55,188 bases of DNA from the NCBI RefSeq assembly GCF_944324935.1, contig NZ_CALUYG010000016.1:1-55188 (forward strand), read 5' to 3'. Position 1 is the stretch's first letter; the number at the start of each line of letters is the position of its first letter. The translations under genes were made by a program, and so were the position numbers. Origin of the DNA: an uncultured Desulfovibrio sp. Lineage in GTDB: Bacteria > Desulfobacterota > Desulfovibrionia > Desulfovibrionales > Desulfovibrionaceae. Below are positions 8,357-17,050 of this stretch, piece after piece. Below the pieces are notes generated by a model. That model saw only the letters and a list, made by a program, of their open reading frames with translations, did not search any database and was not told where the DNA came from.

Positions 8357-10589
8357 GATCGTCCTCCTTCACATAGCCGCACCCCTTGACGGGGCAGATG
8401 ATCTTCACGCCGTCGCGCGACTTCTTTTCCACCAGATACGGGGAGCCGCAGCGCGGACAGGTCTCGGGGACGGGCCTGTCCCAGAGGGCAAAGTCACATT
8501 TGGGATACTGGTCGCAGGAATAGAAGATCTTGCCGCGCTTGCTGCTCTTTTCCACGAGCCTCCCCTCGCCGCAGCGCGGGCAGAGCACGCCCGTGGAGAA
8601 GGGCGCGGCATAATCGCAGTCGGGATAGCCCGTGCAGGCGATGAAGCGGCTGCCCGTGCGGGAACGCTTGACGACCAGGTCCCTGCCGCAGCGCGGGCAT
8701 TCGCCCACCTTTTCCAGCTGCTGTTTCTGCGGGGCGACGATCTCCAGCGCGCCGTCGGCATTGCGCTGGAAATTGCTGGTGTACCGGCATTCGGGATAGC
8801 CGGAGCAGGCCAGGAACTGACCGGCCTTGCCGAACTTGATCACCAGCGGCTTGCCGCAGTCCGGGCAGGTCAGATCCGTGGGAATGCCCCCCTTGACGGA
8901 CTGCATGTTTTTGGCCGCCGCCGCCAGGGTGGGATTGAAGTCGTCGGCGAAGTGATGCAGCAGGTCCACCCACTGTTCCTTGCCTTCCGCCACCTTGTCG
9001 AGGCCTTCTTCCATGCTGGCCGTGAAGCCCACGTCCATGAGCCGCCCGAAGTGCTCCACGAGCTGCCTGCAGACGATGCGTCCCAGATCCGTGGGGATGA
9101 AATGCCTGTCCTGGAGGCTGACGTACTCGCGGTCCTGCAGGGTGGAGATGATGCTGGCGTATGTGGACGGTCGTCCGATGCCGCGCTCTTCCAGCTCGCG
9201 TACGAGGCTGGCTTCGCTGTAGCGGGCCGGGGGCTGGGTGAACTTCTGTTCCTTCTCCAGCTTGTCCAGCGCCAGTTCCTGCCCCGGCGTCAGCGGGGGC
9301 AGCTCGCTGTCCGCCTCGTCCTGACTCCTCGGCATGGCCGCCAGAAAGCCCGGGAAGAGCAGCCGCTCGCCCTTGGCGCGCCACTGGCTCGGCCCGCAGG
9401 CGATGAGCGCCGTAGTGTCGTGGAAGCGCGCCCCGGCCATCTGCGAGGCCACGAAGCGCGACCAGATGAGCCGGTAAAGATTGTACTGATCCGGCGGCAG
9501 ATGCCCTTTGAGACTGTCCGGGGTGATGGTCACGTCCACGGGGCGGATGGCTTCATGCGCGTCCTGCGCGCCGCTCTTGGCCTTGTAGACGCGGCTTTTG
9601 GCCGGCAGGTAGTCCTTGCCCCAGGTGGCGGCGATGAAGTCGTGGGCCGCCGTACGGGCCTCATCGGCGATGCGCGTGGAGTCCGTACGCATATAGGTGA
9701 TGAGGGCCGTGATGCTGCCGTCCTCCATCTCCACGCCTTCGTACAGGCGCTGCGCGATGGTCATGGTGCGCTTGGCCGTGTAGGAGAGGCGCTGGTTGGC
9801 CGCCTGCTGCAGGGTGGACGTGATGAAGGGCGGCTGCGGCGCGCGCTCGCGCTCCTTCTGCTCCACGCTCTCCACGCGCCAGGGCTGCCCGTTCAGGGCA
9901 TCCTCCAGCGCCCGGGCGGCCTCGGCATGGGGGATGACGGCCTTTTTGCCGTTGAGCTTGTGCAGTTCGGCCCGGAAGGGCGGCGGCGTCTCGCCCCGCA
10001 GATGGGCGCGGAACTGCCAGTATTCTTCCGGCACGAAGGCATCCCGTTCGTCCTCCCGCTCCACGATGAGCCGCAGCGCCACGGACTGCACCCGGCCGGC
10101 GGAAATGCCGCGCTTGATGGTCTTCCAGAGCAGGGGGGAGATCTTGTAGCCCACCAGCCGGTCGAGCACCCGCCGTGCCTGCTGGGCCTCGAAAAGATCC
10201 CGGTTGAGCGCGCGGGGGTGGGCCAGCGCGTCCTTGACGGCCCGCGCCGTGATCTCGTTGAACTGGATGCGCTTGATGTCCCTGGCCTTGTCGCCGATGA
10301 GCTCGGCCACATGCCAGGCGATGGCCTCCCCTTCCCGGTCGGGGTCGGGCGCAAGATACACGGTCTCGGCCTTGGCCGCAGCGGCGCGCAGCTCGCTGAC
10401 CACGTTTTTCTTGTTGTCGATGACCTGATACTGGGGGGCGAAGTCGTTGGCCTCGTCCACCCCCAGTGAGCTGGACGGCAGGTCGCGCACATGGCCCACG
10501 CTGGCCAGCACCATGTAATGCGGCCCCAGGAATTTCTTGATGGTCTTCACCTTGGCAGGCGATTCCACGATGATCAGCTCTTTGCCCAT
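8349..10589 (-). CDS. topA: DNA topoisomerase I (type IA)
   Basis: The 746-residue enzyme relaxes negative supercoils. The TOPRIM domain begins at once (MGKELIIVESPAKVKTIKKFLG) and includes the acidic DPDREGEAIAWH motif. The catalytic tyrosine is Tyr299 in TYMRTDSTRIADEAR. The C-terminus carries four Cys4 zinc-ribbon repeats of the CPxCG...C type; in the last one the final pair is CPVKGC. I chose the ATG at 10589, although the frame stays open further upstream, because TOPRIM homology starts there and GGGAG lies just before it. It is the first gene of a coupled pair with the XdhC-like gene. Confidence 0.97.
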   Translation of the reverse strand: MGKELIIVESPAKVKTIKKFLGPHYMVLASVGHVRDLPSSSLGVDEANDFAPQYQVIDNKKNVVSELRAAAAKAETVYLAPDPDREGEAIAWHVAELIGDKARDIKRIQFNEITARAVKDALAHPRALNRDLFEAQQARRVLDRLVGYKISPLLWKTIKRGISAGRVQSVALRLIVEREDERDAFVPEEYWQFRAHLRGETPPPFRAELHKLNGKKAVIPHAEAARALEDALNGQPWRVESVEQKERERAPQPPFITSTLQQAANQRLSYTAKRTMTIAQRLYEGVEMEDGSITALITYMRTDSTRIADEARTAAHDFIAATWGKDYLPAKSRVYKAKSGAQDAHEAIRPVDVTITPDSLKGHLPPDQYNLYRLIWSRFVASQMAGARFHDTTALIACGPSQWRAKGERLLFPGFLAAMPRSQDEADSELPPLTPGQELALDKLEKEQKFTQPPARYSEASLVRELEERGIGRPSTYASIISTLQDREYVSLQDRHFIPTDLGRIVCRQLVEHFGRLMDVGFTASMEEGLDKVAEGKEQWVDLLHHFADDFNPTLAAAAKNMQSVKGGIPTDLTCPDCGKPLVIKFGKAGQFLACSGYPECRYTSNFQRNADGALEIVAPQKQQLEKVGECPRCGRDLVVKRSRTGSRFIACTGYPDCDYAAPFSTGVLCPRCGEGRLVEKSSKRGKIFYSCDQYPKCDFALWDRPVPETCPRCGSPYLVEKKSRDGVKIICPVKGCGYVKEDDHA

Positions 10590-10913
10590 GCCTCTGCTCC
10601 CTCTCCAGTTTCGCAGGCGAGAATACGGCAAAATGCGGCAGCGTCAAGAGGCCCACGCGCATGCCGCCGGCGCTGGGGAACGCTTTTGCCGCGTTTTCGA
10701 CGACATACGCCGGGTTGGACCAGTCCCGCTCCCGCCCGCCCCGCTTCTCTTGTGGTTACTTCTTTCTTCTTCATGGCGCAACAGGGCAGGCAGCGTCGCG
10801 CAGATTCCGATTCTTTCCCTCGGGTCATCGGGACGGGTAGACAAGACGTTTCTCCTGATAAATAAAAAACTAGTTTTTTATTTAAGTAGTCTCTACCGCC
10901 CAAAGGACTCCTC
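10590..10913. other. Divergent intergenic region between topA and the TraT-like genes
   Basis: These 324 bp separate divergent genes and contain no convincing gene. The recognisable element is the long AT-rich palindrome at 10859-10884, close to the TraT-like start. Promoters for both directions must lie here, but I could not place topA's confidently. Confidence 0.5.
10859..10884. promoter_or_regulatory. Perfect 26-bp AT-rich palindrome (candidate operator)
   Basis: The sequence from 10859 to 10884 is a perfect palindrome centred on ACTAGT, with A- and T-rich arms. It lies 29 bases before the TraT-like ATG. A possible -10 (TAAATA) forms its left edge, so a bound dimer would block transcription. 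A hairpin terminator is less likely, because no plus-strand gene ends before it and the arms are AT-rich. A related ACTA-plus-T-run motif occurs in the promoter of the ArsR-type gene near 42950. Confidence 0.45.
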
Positions 10914-11620
10914 ATGGCTGCTCGAGTACGAAAATATGCCGGCCTGCGCCATCTCATCGTCCTGCTGACGGCGTGCTGCCTGTTCCTGTCGGGCTGCGGA
11001 GCCAAACTTTCGGACAGCGGCACAATCCCCTCGGTGACGATCGCAAAGGATACGCCCTTTACTCTGGAAGTCTCGACGGAGGAAGTCCAGAAAAGGGGGA
11101 TGCGCGTCGACGGCCTGACCGCCGCCATCAGGGAGCAGCTCCAGACCGCCGGCGGGGTGGAGGCCGCAAACGGCCCCGGCCCCGGCACGCTGGCGGTATG
11201 TGTGGAGGTGCGGGGCATCTATCTTGCCGGCATGACACGCAAAAATTATTTGACGACCATGGGAGCCACGGCTGTTGCCCTGACGGTGGCCGCCGTGCCG
11301 GGGACTGTGGTGGGGGCCGCCCACGGCCTGATGAACTCCGCTTGTTGCTGCATCGTCCCGAGCGTCATTGCGGGGGGAGTCCTGGGCGCCGCCACAGGCG
11401 CGACCCTGGGCCATGTTATGAGTGAGGGCAGCAGGGAAGCAAGAGAGATCTGGGCCTGCGGGCCAGTGTGAGCATCGGACGCGGCGAAGCGCCGGAGGAA
11501 CAGAAGATCATCATCAATTCCGGCAGACCGCTCTGGGAAAATCCGTTGGACATCCTCTGCGAAAAGCTTGCGGAACGCATCCGCAAGACGCTGGAGACCG
11601 AGCCGGCTCCGGCCTCGTAG
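10914..11620 (+). pseudogene. TraT-like lipoprotein gene with a frameshift
   Basis: The intact frame from 10914 gives a lipoprotein signal (lipobox LSGC), a TraT-like N-terminal domain and a Gly/Ala-rich hydrophobic segment, then stops at 11469-11471. Reading on from about 11455 in the next frame gives a further segment (LRASVSIGRGEAPEEQK..., then LCEKLAERIRKTLE) ending at 11618-11620. This segment aligns with the C-terminus of the next gene (MRADVGLARDKAPDKLE..., LQDKLAQRISAAV). One missing C in the GCC-CTG junction at 11454-11458 explains the break. The restored product would be about 235 residues. Either the gene is recently inactivated, or this is a sequencing error; a truncated 185-residue protein might still be made. 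Confidence 0.8.
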
Positions 11621-11892
11621 GAATGGGCACGCTGCCCGCCTTCCGCAACGCGCCCCGCCCGCTTCCGGCATCGCGGCGGAAACGCCCGACAGGACAGATC
11701 GATGTACCCCTCTCTTTTTTTCCTCCGACTTGCGGCGGCGCGGTCCGCTTGTCTCCCTGGCCGGAATGCCGTATGGCTGAATAAACGGGATGTCCCTCCG
11801 GCGTCCGCGACACGCGAGGCATCCCCTGTCAGGAGGTATCGGGCGACGTCCTGGACAACAAGGCGTTCCGTCCCGCTCCTGGGGAGGACAAC

Positions 11893-12549
11893 ATGAGGCT
11901 TTCTTGCCGTCGCAAGCGCATCGGCGCATACCTGGCCCTTCTTCCGCTCTGCTTCTGCCTGCTTCTGGCGGGCTGCGGGGCACGCCCGGACAGCGGCGCC
12001 CTCGCGCCGGTCCGTGTGGACGAAAACACCTCCTTTTATCTGGATGTCTCGGGGGCCGGCATCAATGCCGAAGACCTCAAATACACCATCATGGGCTACC
12101 TCCAGAGCGATACCGGCATGAACATGGCCGACAGCCCCGGCCCCGGGACACTGGTGGTGCGCGTGGACGTGCGGGAGATCTTCCCGGCGGGCAGCTCGAG
12201 CATGGATGCCCGGGAGACCCTGGGGACCACCGCTACCGGCGTCCTGCTGGGCACGCTGGTGGGGGGGCTTGCGGGCGGCCGCAGCGGCGCACTCATCGGC
12301 GCGGGCGTGGGCGCGGCCACGGGCATCGGCGTCTCGGCGCTGGACAGCCGGACGAAGACCCTCTGGGCCATGCGTGCGGATGTCGGTCTGGCCCGGGACA
12401 AGGCCCCGGACAAGCTGGAAGAGATCGTCGTCAGCGCCGACGGCGTCAGCTCCCGCGACGAGGCGCTGCCCACCCTGCAGGACAAGCTGGCCCAGCGCAT
12501 CAGCGCGGCGGTCACGACCTCGACCGCCGGCGGCGGGCACGAGAAGTGA
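11893..12549 (+). CDS. TraT-like outer-membrane lipoprotein
   Basis: The 218-residue product has a lipoprotein signal ending in lipobox LAGC. It follows the TraT pattern: a strand-rich N-terminal domain (FYLDVSGAGINAEDLKYTIMGYLQS), a glycine-zipper-like hydrophobic hairpin (GTLVGGLAGG...IGAGVGAATGIGV) and a C-terminal domain ending LQDKLAQRISAAV, comparable to the TraT ending. TraT proteins of F-type plasmids act in surface exclusion and serum resistance; the role of chromosomal members is mostly unknown. GGGGAGG precedes the ATG. It shares the PGPGTL-V-V-VREI block with the frameshifted gene upstream, which marks a tandem duplication. Confidence 0.75.
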   Translation: MRLSCRRKRIGAYLALLPLCFCLLLAGCGARPDSGALAPVRVDENTSFYLDVSGAGINAEDLKYTIMGYLQSDTGMNMADSPGPGTLVVRVDVREIFPAGSSSMDARETLGTTATGVLLGTLVGGLAGGRSGALIGAGVGAATGIGVSALDSRTKTLWAMRADVGLARDKAPDKLEEIVVSADGVSSRDEALPTLQDKLAQRISAAVTTSTAGGGHEK

Positions 12550-12935
12550 CGCCACCACGGCATCCCGCCCTTGCGGACGGCGGCTGATCCCGCGCCGCCT
12601 TGCCCGCTCGGAGGAGCCCGCACGGCCGCGGCGGCACTGGACATGGCCGGCGAAAGCTGGTCAAATGGCAGCCGTGCCCCGCGCGGTCGCGAGGGGACGA
12701 CGCCGGATGATCTGACGGGACGTGCCGCCGGTTGTGACGGACGGCAGTCCACGCCCTCCGGCCGCCCTGCACGCGCCCCCGGCAAGCGGATGGCGCGGCG
12801 GTATGGAGCACGCGCGTCAGCGAAAGCTCTCCCGGTTTCCGGGCAGAACACCGTCATGGACCGTCCGCGGGAACGGCCGCCGACGCTTCCTCTTTTCCCC
12901 CTCGGCGGAAATGCCGCACAAAACGGATAGAGCTC
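12550..12935. other. Intergenic region between TraT-like genes
   Basis: This stretch is 386 bp of GC-rich sequence. Open frames exist, but none has a ribosome binding site or a protein-like composition. I see no clear promoter, repeat or remnant of a fourth copy. Confidence 0.5.
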
Positions 12936-13604
12936 ATGGAACACTTACGAAAATCCTTCGTGCTGCCGCTGTTGGCCTGCCTGCTGCTTTCCAGCGCCTG
13001 CGTGAAGCAGGGCGGACAGGCCGGCCCCTTGGACGTCTACCGTAACGGCAAGCTTGACGAAGCCGGAACGGACATAGCCGATGTGGCCTACGTCAACGTG
13101 CGGGACAGCACGGCGCTGGTGAACAATCTGCATGACGAGATCGCCCAGCGTCTGCGGACGCATGGCATCGAACTGACCCAGAACCCGAGCCAGGCGGGCT
13201 ATATCCTCCAGATCTCCGTCCTGACCTGCGCTCCCTCGGCGACGGAGATCCTCAGGCAGCGCGTGGACGCCGGCTACGGCGCTCCCGCCGATCTGTCGGG
13301 CGCGGGCAATACCGCGCTGGTGACGGACGCCCTGCTGGTCTTGCGCCGCGTGCCGCGCGCCGGCAAGAAGCAGGCCCTGCGGAACATCTCCAACCGGCAG
13401 GCCGTGGCCAGCAGCCAGATGCGGCTCGGGCTACAGGCGCACAAGGTGCTGGACACCACCCAGAACCTGCCCCCGGACATCGGCAGCAAGCTGGCGGCGG
13501 AGATCTGCACCCCCATCCTGCACCATGCCGCCGGCACGGAAGATCCGCACGCCGCGGCAGAGCCCGCCGTAACGGACAAGAAGAGCTCCGGCGGCAAAAA
13601 ATAA
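12936..13604 (+). CDS. Divergent TraT-like lipoprotein
   Basis: This 222-residue lipoprotein has a signal with lipobox SSAC. Residues 50-90 (AYVNVRDSTALVNNLHDEIAQRLRTHGI, then a -SQAGYILQISVL- strand) match the TraT N-terminal pattern. A GYGAPADLSGAGNTALVTDALL segment follows in the position of the glycine-rich hairpin, though it is much less hydrophobic. The C-terminus ends in a Lys/Ser/Gly-rich tail. It is the third gene of the array and the most diverged. A strong hairpin follows at 13613-13659. Relatedness to TraT is my reading of patterns and could be confirmed by profile search. Confidence 0.62.
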   Translation: MEHLRKSFVLPLLACLLLSSACVKQGGQAGPLDVYRNGKLDEAGTDIADVAYVNVRDSTALVNNLHDEIAQRLRTHGIELTQNPSQAGYILQISVLTCAPSATEILRQRVDAGYGAPADLSGAGNTALVTDALLVLRRVPRAGKKQALRNISNRQAVASSQMRLGLQAHKVLDTTQNLPPDIGSKLAAEICTPILHHAAGTEDPHAAAEPAVTDKKSSGGKK

Positions 13605-13612
13605 TCCTCACG

Positions 13613-13659
13613 GAAACAGACATCCCCGGCAGTCCGCATCTGCCGGGGATGTCTGTTTC
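13613..13659 (+). terminator. Long perfect hairpin ending the TraT-like array
   Basis: A perfect 20-bp stem (13613-13632 with 13640-13659) closes a 7-nt loop and starts 9 bases after the stop of the third TraT-like gene. The T residues are inside the stem rather than after it, so it may act as a terminator or as an RNA-stabilising end. Confidence 0.65.
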
Positions 13660-13896
13660 AGATCGCCTCAGGCCTCATCGGGCGGCGGTCCGCGAAAAAT
13701 GCGTGCCGAACGCATGTCGTCATCTTGACGAACGTATGCGCCCTCCCTCCTGCCATGCTGCCGAAAACCAGTCAATGACGCAAACAATTATTCAGAATAT
13801 CTGACAAAAAATAAAAGCGCACATTTTTTGCATTCCTTTCCGCGCCATGTCGGCTTTCCGTTGGAGGCGGCACGGCCACTTTTCGGGAGGGAGAAC

Positions 13897-15177
13897 ATGA
13901 CCAATTCTTTGCCCCATATCCGGCCCCCTATGGAGAAGCAAACCAGCCTCTCCCTGACGCAGGGGCGCAAGTCCGCCGAGGCCGACACCTTCGCCGCCAT
14001 GCTCCACAAAGAGGCGGCGGGCGTCTCCCGCCCGGCGCAGTCCGCCGACGCCCCTGCCGGTACGGAAAAGACGCCGGCCCAGACGAAGGACGGTACGGCC
14101 GCCCCGGCCACCGCCGCCGACAACAGCGCGGATGCGGCCGCTTCCGGCAAGGCCGTTCCAATGCGCTCCGAACTGCCGGGCATGCCCCTGCACGGACGGG
14201 GAATGACGCCCCTGCACCGTTCGGCCCTGGCCGGACGCACGCCCAGCGAAGTGATGCAGGGCCAGCTTTTCTCCGACGCGTCGCTGGACATCAAGCGCAC
14301 GCAGGCTCTGGAAGGCTTCATGCAGACGCTGGAAGGCAGCGGGGATTCCCTCCTCTCCAGCGCCCAGAATTTCAGCGTGGCCCGTCAGCTGCCCGGCCTC
14401 AGCCTCTCCCTGCGGGACCAGAACGTCATCCGCGAGCTGAGCAGCGACGACTATGTACGCACGCACAACCCGTCCGATGCCGCCGCCGCGCGGGGACGCC
14501 GCCGTACCGCCCGCAAGCGGCACTCCCATGAAGCCGCCTACGGCGGCGAGGAGATCGGCTCCCTGTCCGCCCGCTTTGAGTCCGGCAAAGCCGGCATCTC
14601 CGCCATCGGCTACGACAGCAAGGGCGGCACGTCCTACGGCAAATACCAGATCGCGTCCCGCGTCGGCAGCATGGACGCCTTCCTGTCCTTCCTCGACACG
14701 GAAGCGCCGGACATCGCCCGGCGGCTGCGCAGCGCCGGACCGGCCAATACCGGCAGCCGGCAAGGGGCCATGCCCGAGGAATGGAAAAACATCGCCGCCG
14801 AACAGCCGGAGCGCTTCGGCAGCCTGCAGGAATCCTTCATCCGGGAAAGCCATTATGACCCCGCCGTGGCCGGCATCACGGAACGTACCCGCCTGAACAT
14901 GGCGGAGCTGTCGCCCATCATGCGGGAAGTCATCTGGAGCACCGCCGTCCAGCACGGCCCGCGCGGCGCCGTGCGTATCTTTGAACAGGCGGATGCCGCC
15001 ACCAGCGGCAGCGGCAAGAAATACGAGCGGGGCCTCATCTCCAACGTCTACGACATCCGTTCCGGGCAGTTCGGCGGCCATTCCGAAGGCATACGAGCAT
15101 CGGTACAAGGCCGCTTCAAGGAAGAGGAAGCCCTCGCCCTGAACATGCTGGACGGCGCCACGAACCGCACGGCCTGA
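13897..15177 (+). CDS. Putative muramidase with VgrG3-C-terminal-type lysozyme domain
   Basis: The 426-residue protein has a low-complexity, Ala/Pro-rich N-terminal half without a signal peptide. Its catalytic-looking C-terminal half runs from about residue 225: SLSARFESGKAGISAIGYDSKGGTSYGKYQIASR, then TGSRQGAMPEEW and FIRESHYDPA. This matches the peptidoglycan-hydrolase domain found at the C-terminus of VgrG3 type VI spike proteins; Glu in ARFESG is the likely acid. No VgrG spike is fused to it and no type VI genes are nearby. Its position beside candidate flagellar genes suggests a wall-remodelling enzyme for flagellum assembly, but that is inference. The ATG at 13897 has GGGAGGG before it. 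Confidence 0.68.
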   Translation: MTNSLPHIRPPMEKQTSLSLTQGRKSAEADTFAAMLHKEAAGVSRPAQSADAPAGTEKTPAQTKDGTAAPATAADNSADAAASGKAVPMRSELPGMPLHGRGMTPLHRSALAGRTPSEVMQGQLFSDASLDIKRTQALEGFMQTLEGSGDSLLSSAQNFSVARQLPGLSLSLRDQNVIRELSSDDYVRTHNPSDAAAARGRRRTARKRHSHEAAYGGEEIGSLSARFESGKAGISAIGYDSKGGTSYGKYQIASRVGSMDAFLSFLDTEAPDIARRLRSAGPANTGSRQGAMPEEWKNIAAEQPERFGSLQESFIRESHYDPAVAGITERTRLNMAELSPIMREVIWSTAVQHGPRGAVRIFEQADAATSGSGKKYERGLISNVYDIRSGQFGGHSEGIRASVQGRFKEEEALALNMLDGATNRTA

Positions 15178-15292
15178 AAGGGCTTGCCCCACCCGTCGGA
15201 AAAGGTCGCCGGGGGGGCCGGCACGCGCCGCCCCCCGGCCGCATGACCGCGTTGCCCCCCCTCAACCAGCCACGCCGCCTGTTTCGCCCCGC

Positions 15293-16939
15293 ATGAGCGT
15301 AGATATCCTTTTTCTGAACCTCACCCGTTTCGGCGATCTGCTGCAAAGCCAGGCGCTGCTCGAGGACTGCCGCCGGGCCGGCCTGCGGGCCGGGCTCGTC
15401 TGTCTGGACAATTTCGCGGCGGCCCTGCCGCTGCTGCGCTCGCTTCCCGAGGCCTGGCCCCTGCCGGGGGCGGAATTCCTCCGGCGGCTGGACGGCAAGG
15501 GGCCGGGCCGGAGCTGGCATGACGCCCCCGCCCTGCTGCTGGACTTCGTAGGCCGCCTGCGGCAGGAAGCCGCGCCGCGGCACATCGTCAATCTGACGGC
15601 CACCCTGCCGGCCCGCCTGCTGGCCTCCCTGCTGGCCCCCTCCCCCGAGGCCGTCACAGGCTTTGCCCTGGACCGCGAGGGTTTCGGCTTCTGTCAGGGC
15701 AACTGGGCCGCCTACCTCTGCGGCACGACCCTCAAACGCTGCAACGCTCCCTTCAACATGCAGGACATGTTCCGCATGGCCGCCCGGCCCGCCATCCGGG
15801 CCCTCGGCCACCCGGCCGCCGCTGACGAGCCGTCGCACGGCGGCCGCCTGCTGCCGCCGAGCGACGCCCTGCGTCAGCAGGTGGACGGCCTGCTTGCCGC
15901 CGCCCCGGAAGGCTGTCGCGGTCTTGTCGGTTTGCAGCTCGGCGCCAGCCACCCCGCCCGACAGTGGCCGGAAAGCTCCTTTGCCGCCGTGGGGGACGGC
16001 CTGTGGCGCTCGGCCGGCCTCTGCCCCGTGCTGCTGGGGACCGCCTCCGAAAAGCCGCTGGCCCGCGCCTATGCCAAGCATGCGCGCGGTCCGTTCCTCG
16101 ACGCCGTGGGCGCCACCAGCCTGCCCGCGCTGGCCGGGCTCGTCTCGCGCCTGCGCCTGCTGGTGACCAACGACACCGGCACCATGCACCTTGCCGCCGG
16201 CCTGGGCATCCCCTCGCTGGCCATCTTCCTGGCGACGGCCCAGGCCTGGGATACCGGCCCCTATCTGGAAGGCTGCTGCTGCCTTGAACCCGCCCTGCCC
16301 TGCCACCCCTGCGGTTTCCGGCAGACCTGCCCGCATGACGGCGGCTGCCGCCGGCACATCTCGCCCCGTACGGTCCTGCGGCTGGCCCTGGGCTGGCTGG
16401 CGTCCGGCCGCTGGGAAAGCGGCGTGGACGACGGCCTGCGGCAGGAGGCGCGCGTCTGGCGAACCACGCGGGACCCCGTGTCCGGCTTTGTCGATCTCGC
16501 CTGCCTGAGCGGACACGAGCATGAAGACCGCAGCCTCTGGCTGCACCTGCAACGCCATTTCTGGCAAGGGCTTCTTGATGAGCTGGACGGCATGCCGGCC
16601 TCTTCCCCATCCCCGCTCCCGGCGGATGTTGTGGACGCCGCGCGGCTGTCGGGCACTGTCCGTACGCTGCTGCCCGTCCTGCAGGAGGCCGCCCACTTCC
16701 TTGCCGCCCTGCCGGAACAGTGCCGGCTGGCGACGGCTCATCCGCGCATGGGCCAGCTCCTCCTGCGTGCCTGCGACCACATCCAGCGCCTTCTGGAAAG
16801 CGGGGACGAGCTGACCTCCCTGGGCTACTTCTGGCATGAGGCGCGGCAGGCCCGCGGCAGCGATCTGGCGGCGCTGGCCAGGCTTTCCGAGCGTCTTGCC
16901 CACCACATACGGTTGCTGACCGCGCTCCTGACGTCTTGA
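15293..16939 (+). CDS. Glycosyltransferase family 9 (heptosyltransferase-like)
   Basis: This 548-residue protein resembles ADP-heptose:LPS heptosyltransferases. The N-terminus ILFLNLTRFGDLLQSQALL is the GT9 acceptor-side motif. The donor-side motif is TNDTGTMHLAAGLGIPSLAIF around residues 290-312, and a Cys-rich loop (CHPCGFRQTCPHDGGC) follows. The family is usually about 350 residues, so the last 180 residues are an extra, mostly helical domain of unknown role. It may act on LPS core or on another surface glycan. No ribosome binding site is obvious at this start. A promoter for the next gene overlaps its stop codon. Confidence 0.85.
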   Translation: MSVDILFLNLTRFGDLLQSQALLEDCRRAGLRAGLVCLDNFAAALPLLRSLPEAWPLPGAEFLRRLDGKGPGRSWHDAPALLLDFVGRLRQEAAPRHIVNLTATLPARLLASLLAPSPEAVTGFALDREGFGFCQGNWAAYLCGTTLKRCNAPFNMQDMFRMAARPAIRALGHPAAADEPSHGGRLLPPSDALRQQVDGLLAAAPEGCRGLVGLQLGASHPARQWPESSFAAVGDGLWRSAGLCPVLLGTASEKPLARAYAKHARGPFLDAVGATSLPALAGLVSRLRLLVTNDTGTMHLAAGLGIPSLAIFLATAQAWDTGPYLEGCCCLEPALPCHPCGFRQTCPHDGGCRRHISPRTVLRLALGWLASGRWESGVDDGLRQEARVWRTTRDPVSGFVDLACLSGHEHEDRSLWLHLQRHFWQGLLDELDGMPASSPSPLPADVVDAARLSGTVRTLLPVLQEAAHFLAALPEQCRLATAHPRMGQLLLRACDHIQRLLESGDELTSLGYFWHEARQARGSDLAALARLSERLAHHIRLLTALLTS

Positions 16940-16964
16940 TAAGGTACGTTTTTTGCTTTATGCT
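16936..16964 (+). promoter_or_regulatory. Sigma-70-type promoter upstream of the 17051 gene
   Basis: TTGATA (16936-16941) and TATGCT (16959-16964) are 17 bases apart, close to consensus. The -35 overlaps the stop codon of the glycosyltransferase gene. The 5' leader would be about 80 nt and holds a small CTCCC/GGGAG hairpin near 17010. Confidence 0.55.
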
Positions 16965-17050
16965 CGATAAACCCTTTCAGGGAAAATTTTGCCGGCAAGT
17001 TCCCGCCTCCCGACGGGAGCTTCTATTGTTCGCTGATGCGAGGAGGTTTT

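Noticed and set aside
7974..10469. An 831-codon open frame on the plus strand across topA
   Set aside because: topA on the other strand is complete, with TOPRIM, active-site Tyr and zinc ribbons; the antisense frame has no recognisable motif.
10859..10884. Treating the palindrome as an intrinsic terminator
   Set aside because: No gene ends just upstream on the plus strand, the arms are AT-rich with the T-run inside the stem, and it lies next to a start codon.
12571..12930. A 119-codon frame between TraT-like genes
   Set aside because: It has no ribosome binding site, Arg/Pro/Gly-rich random-looking composition and no hydrophobic core.
13897..15177. Prophage or type VI origin of the lysozyme-like gene
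   Set aside because: No holin, tail, VgrG, Hcp or immunity genes are present nearby, and the base composition matches the neighbours.
16954..16970. Sigma-28 flagellar promoter (CTCGATAA) before the 17051 gene
   Set aside because: The -10 resembles GCCGATAA, but no TAAA lies at the required distance; a sigma-70 promoter with a 17-base spacer fits better.
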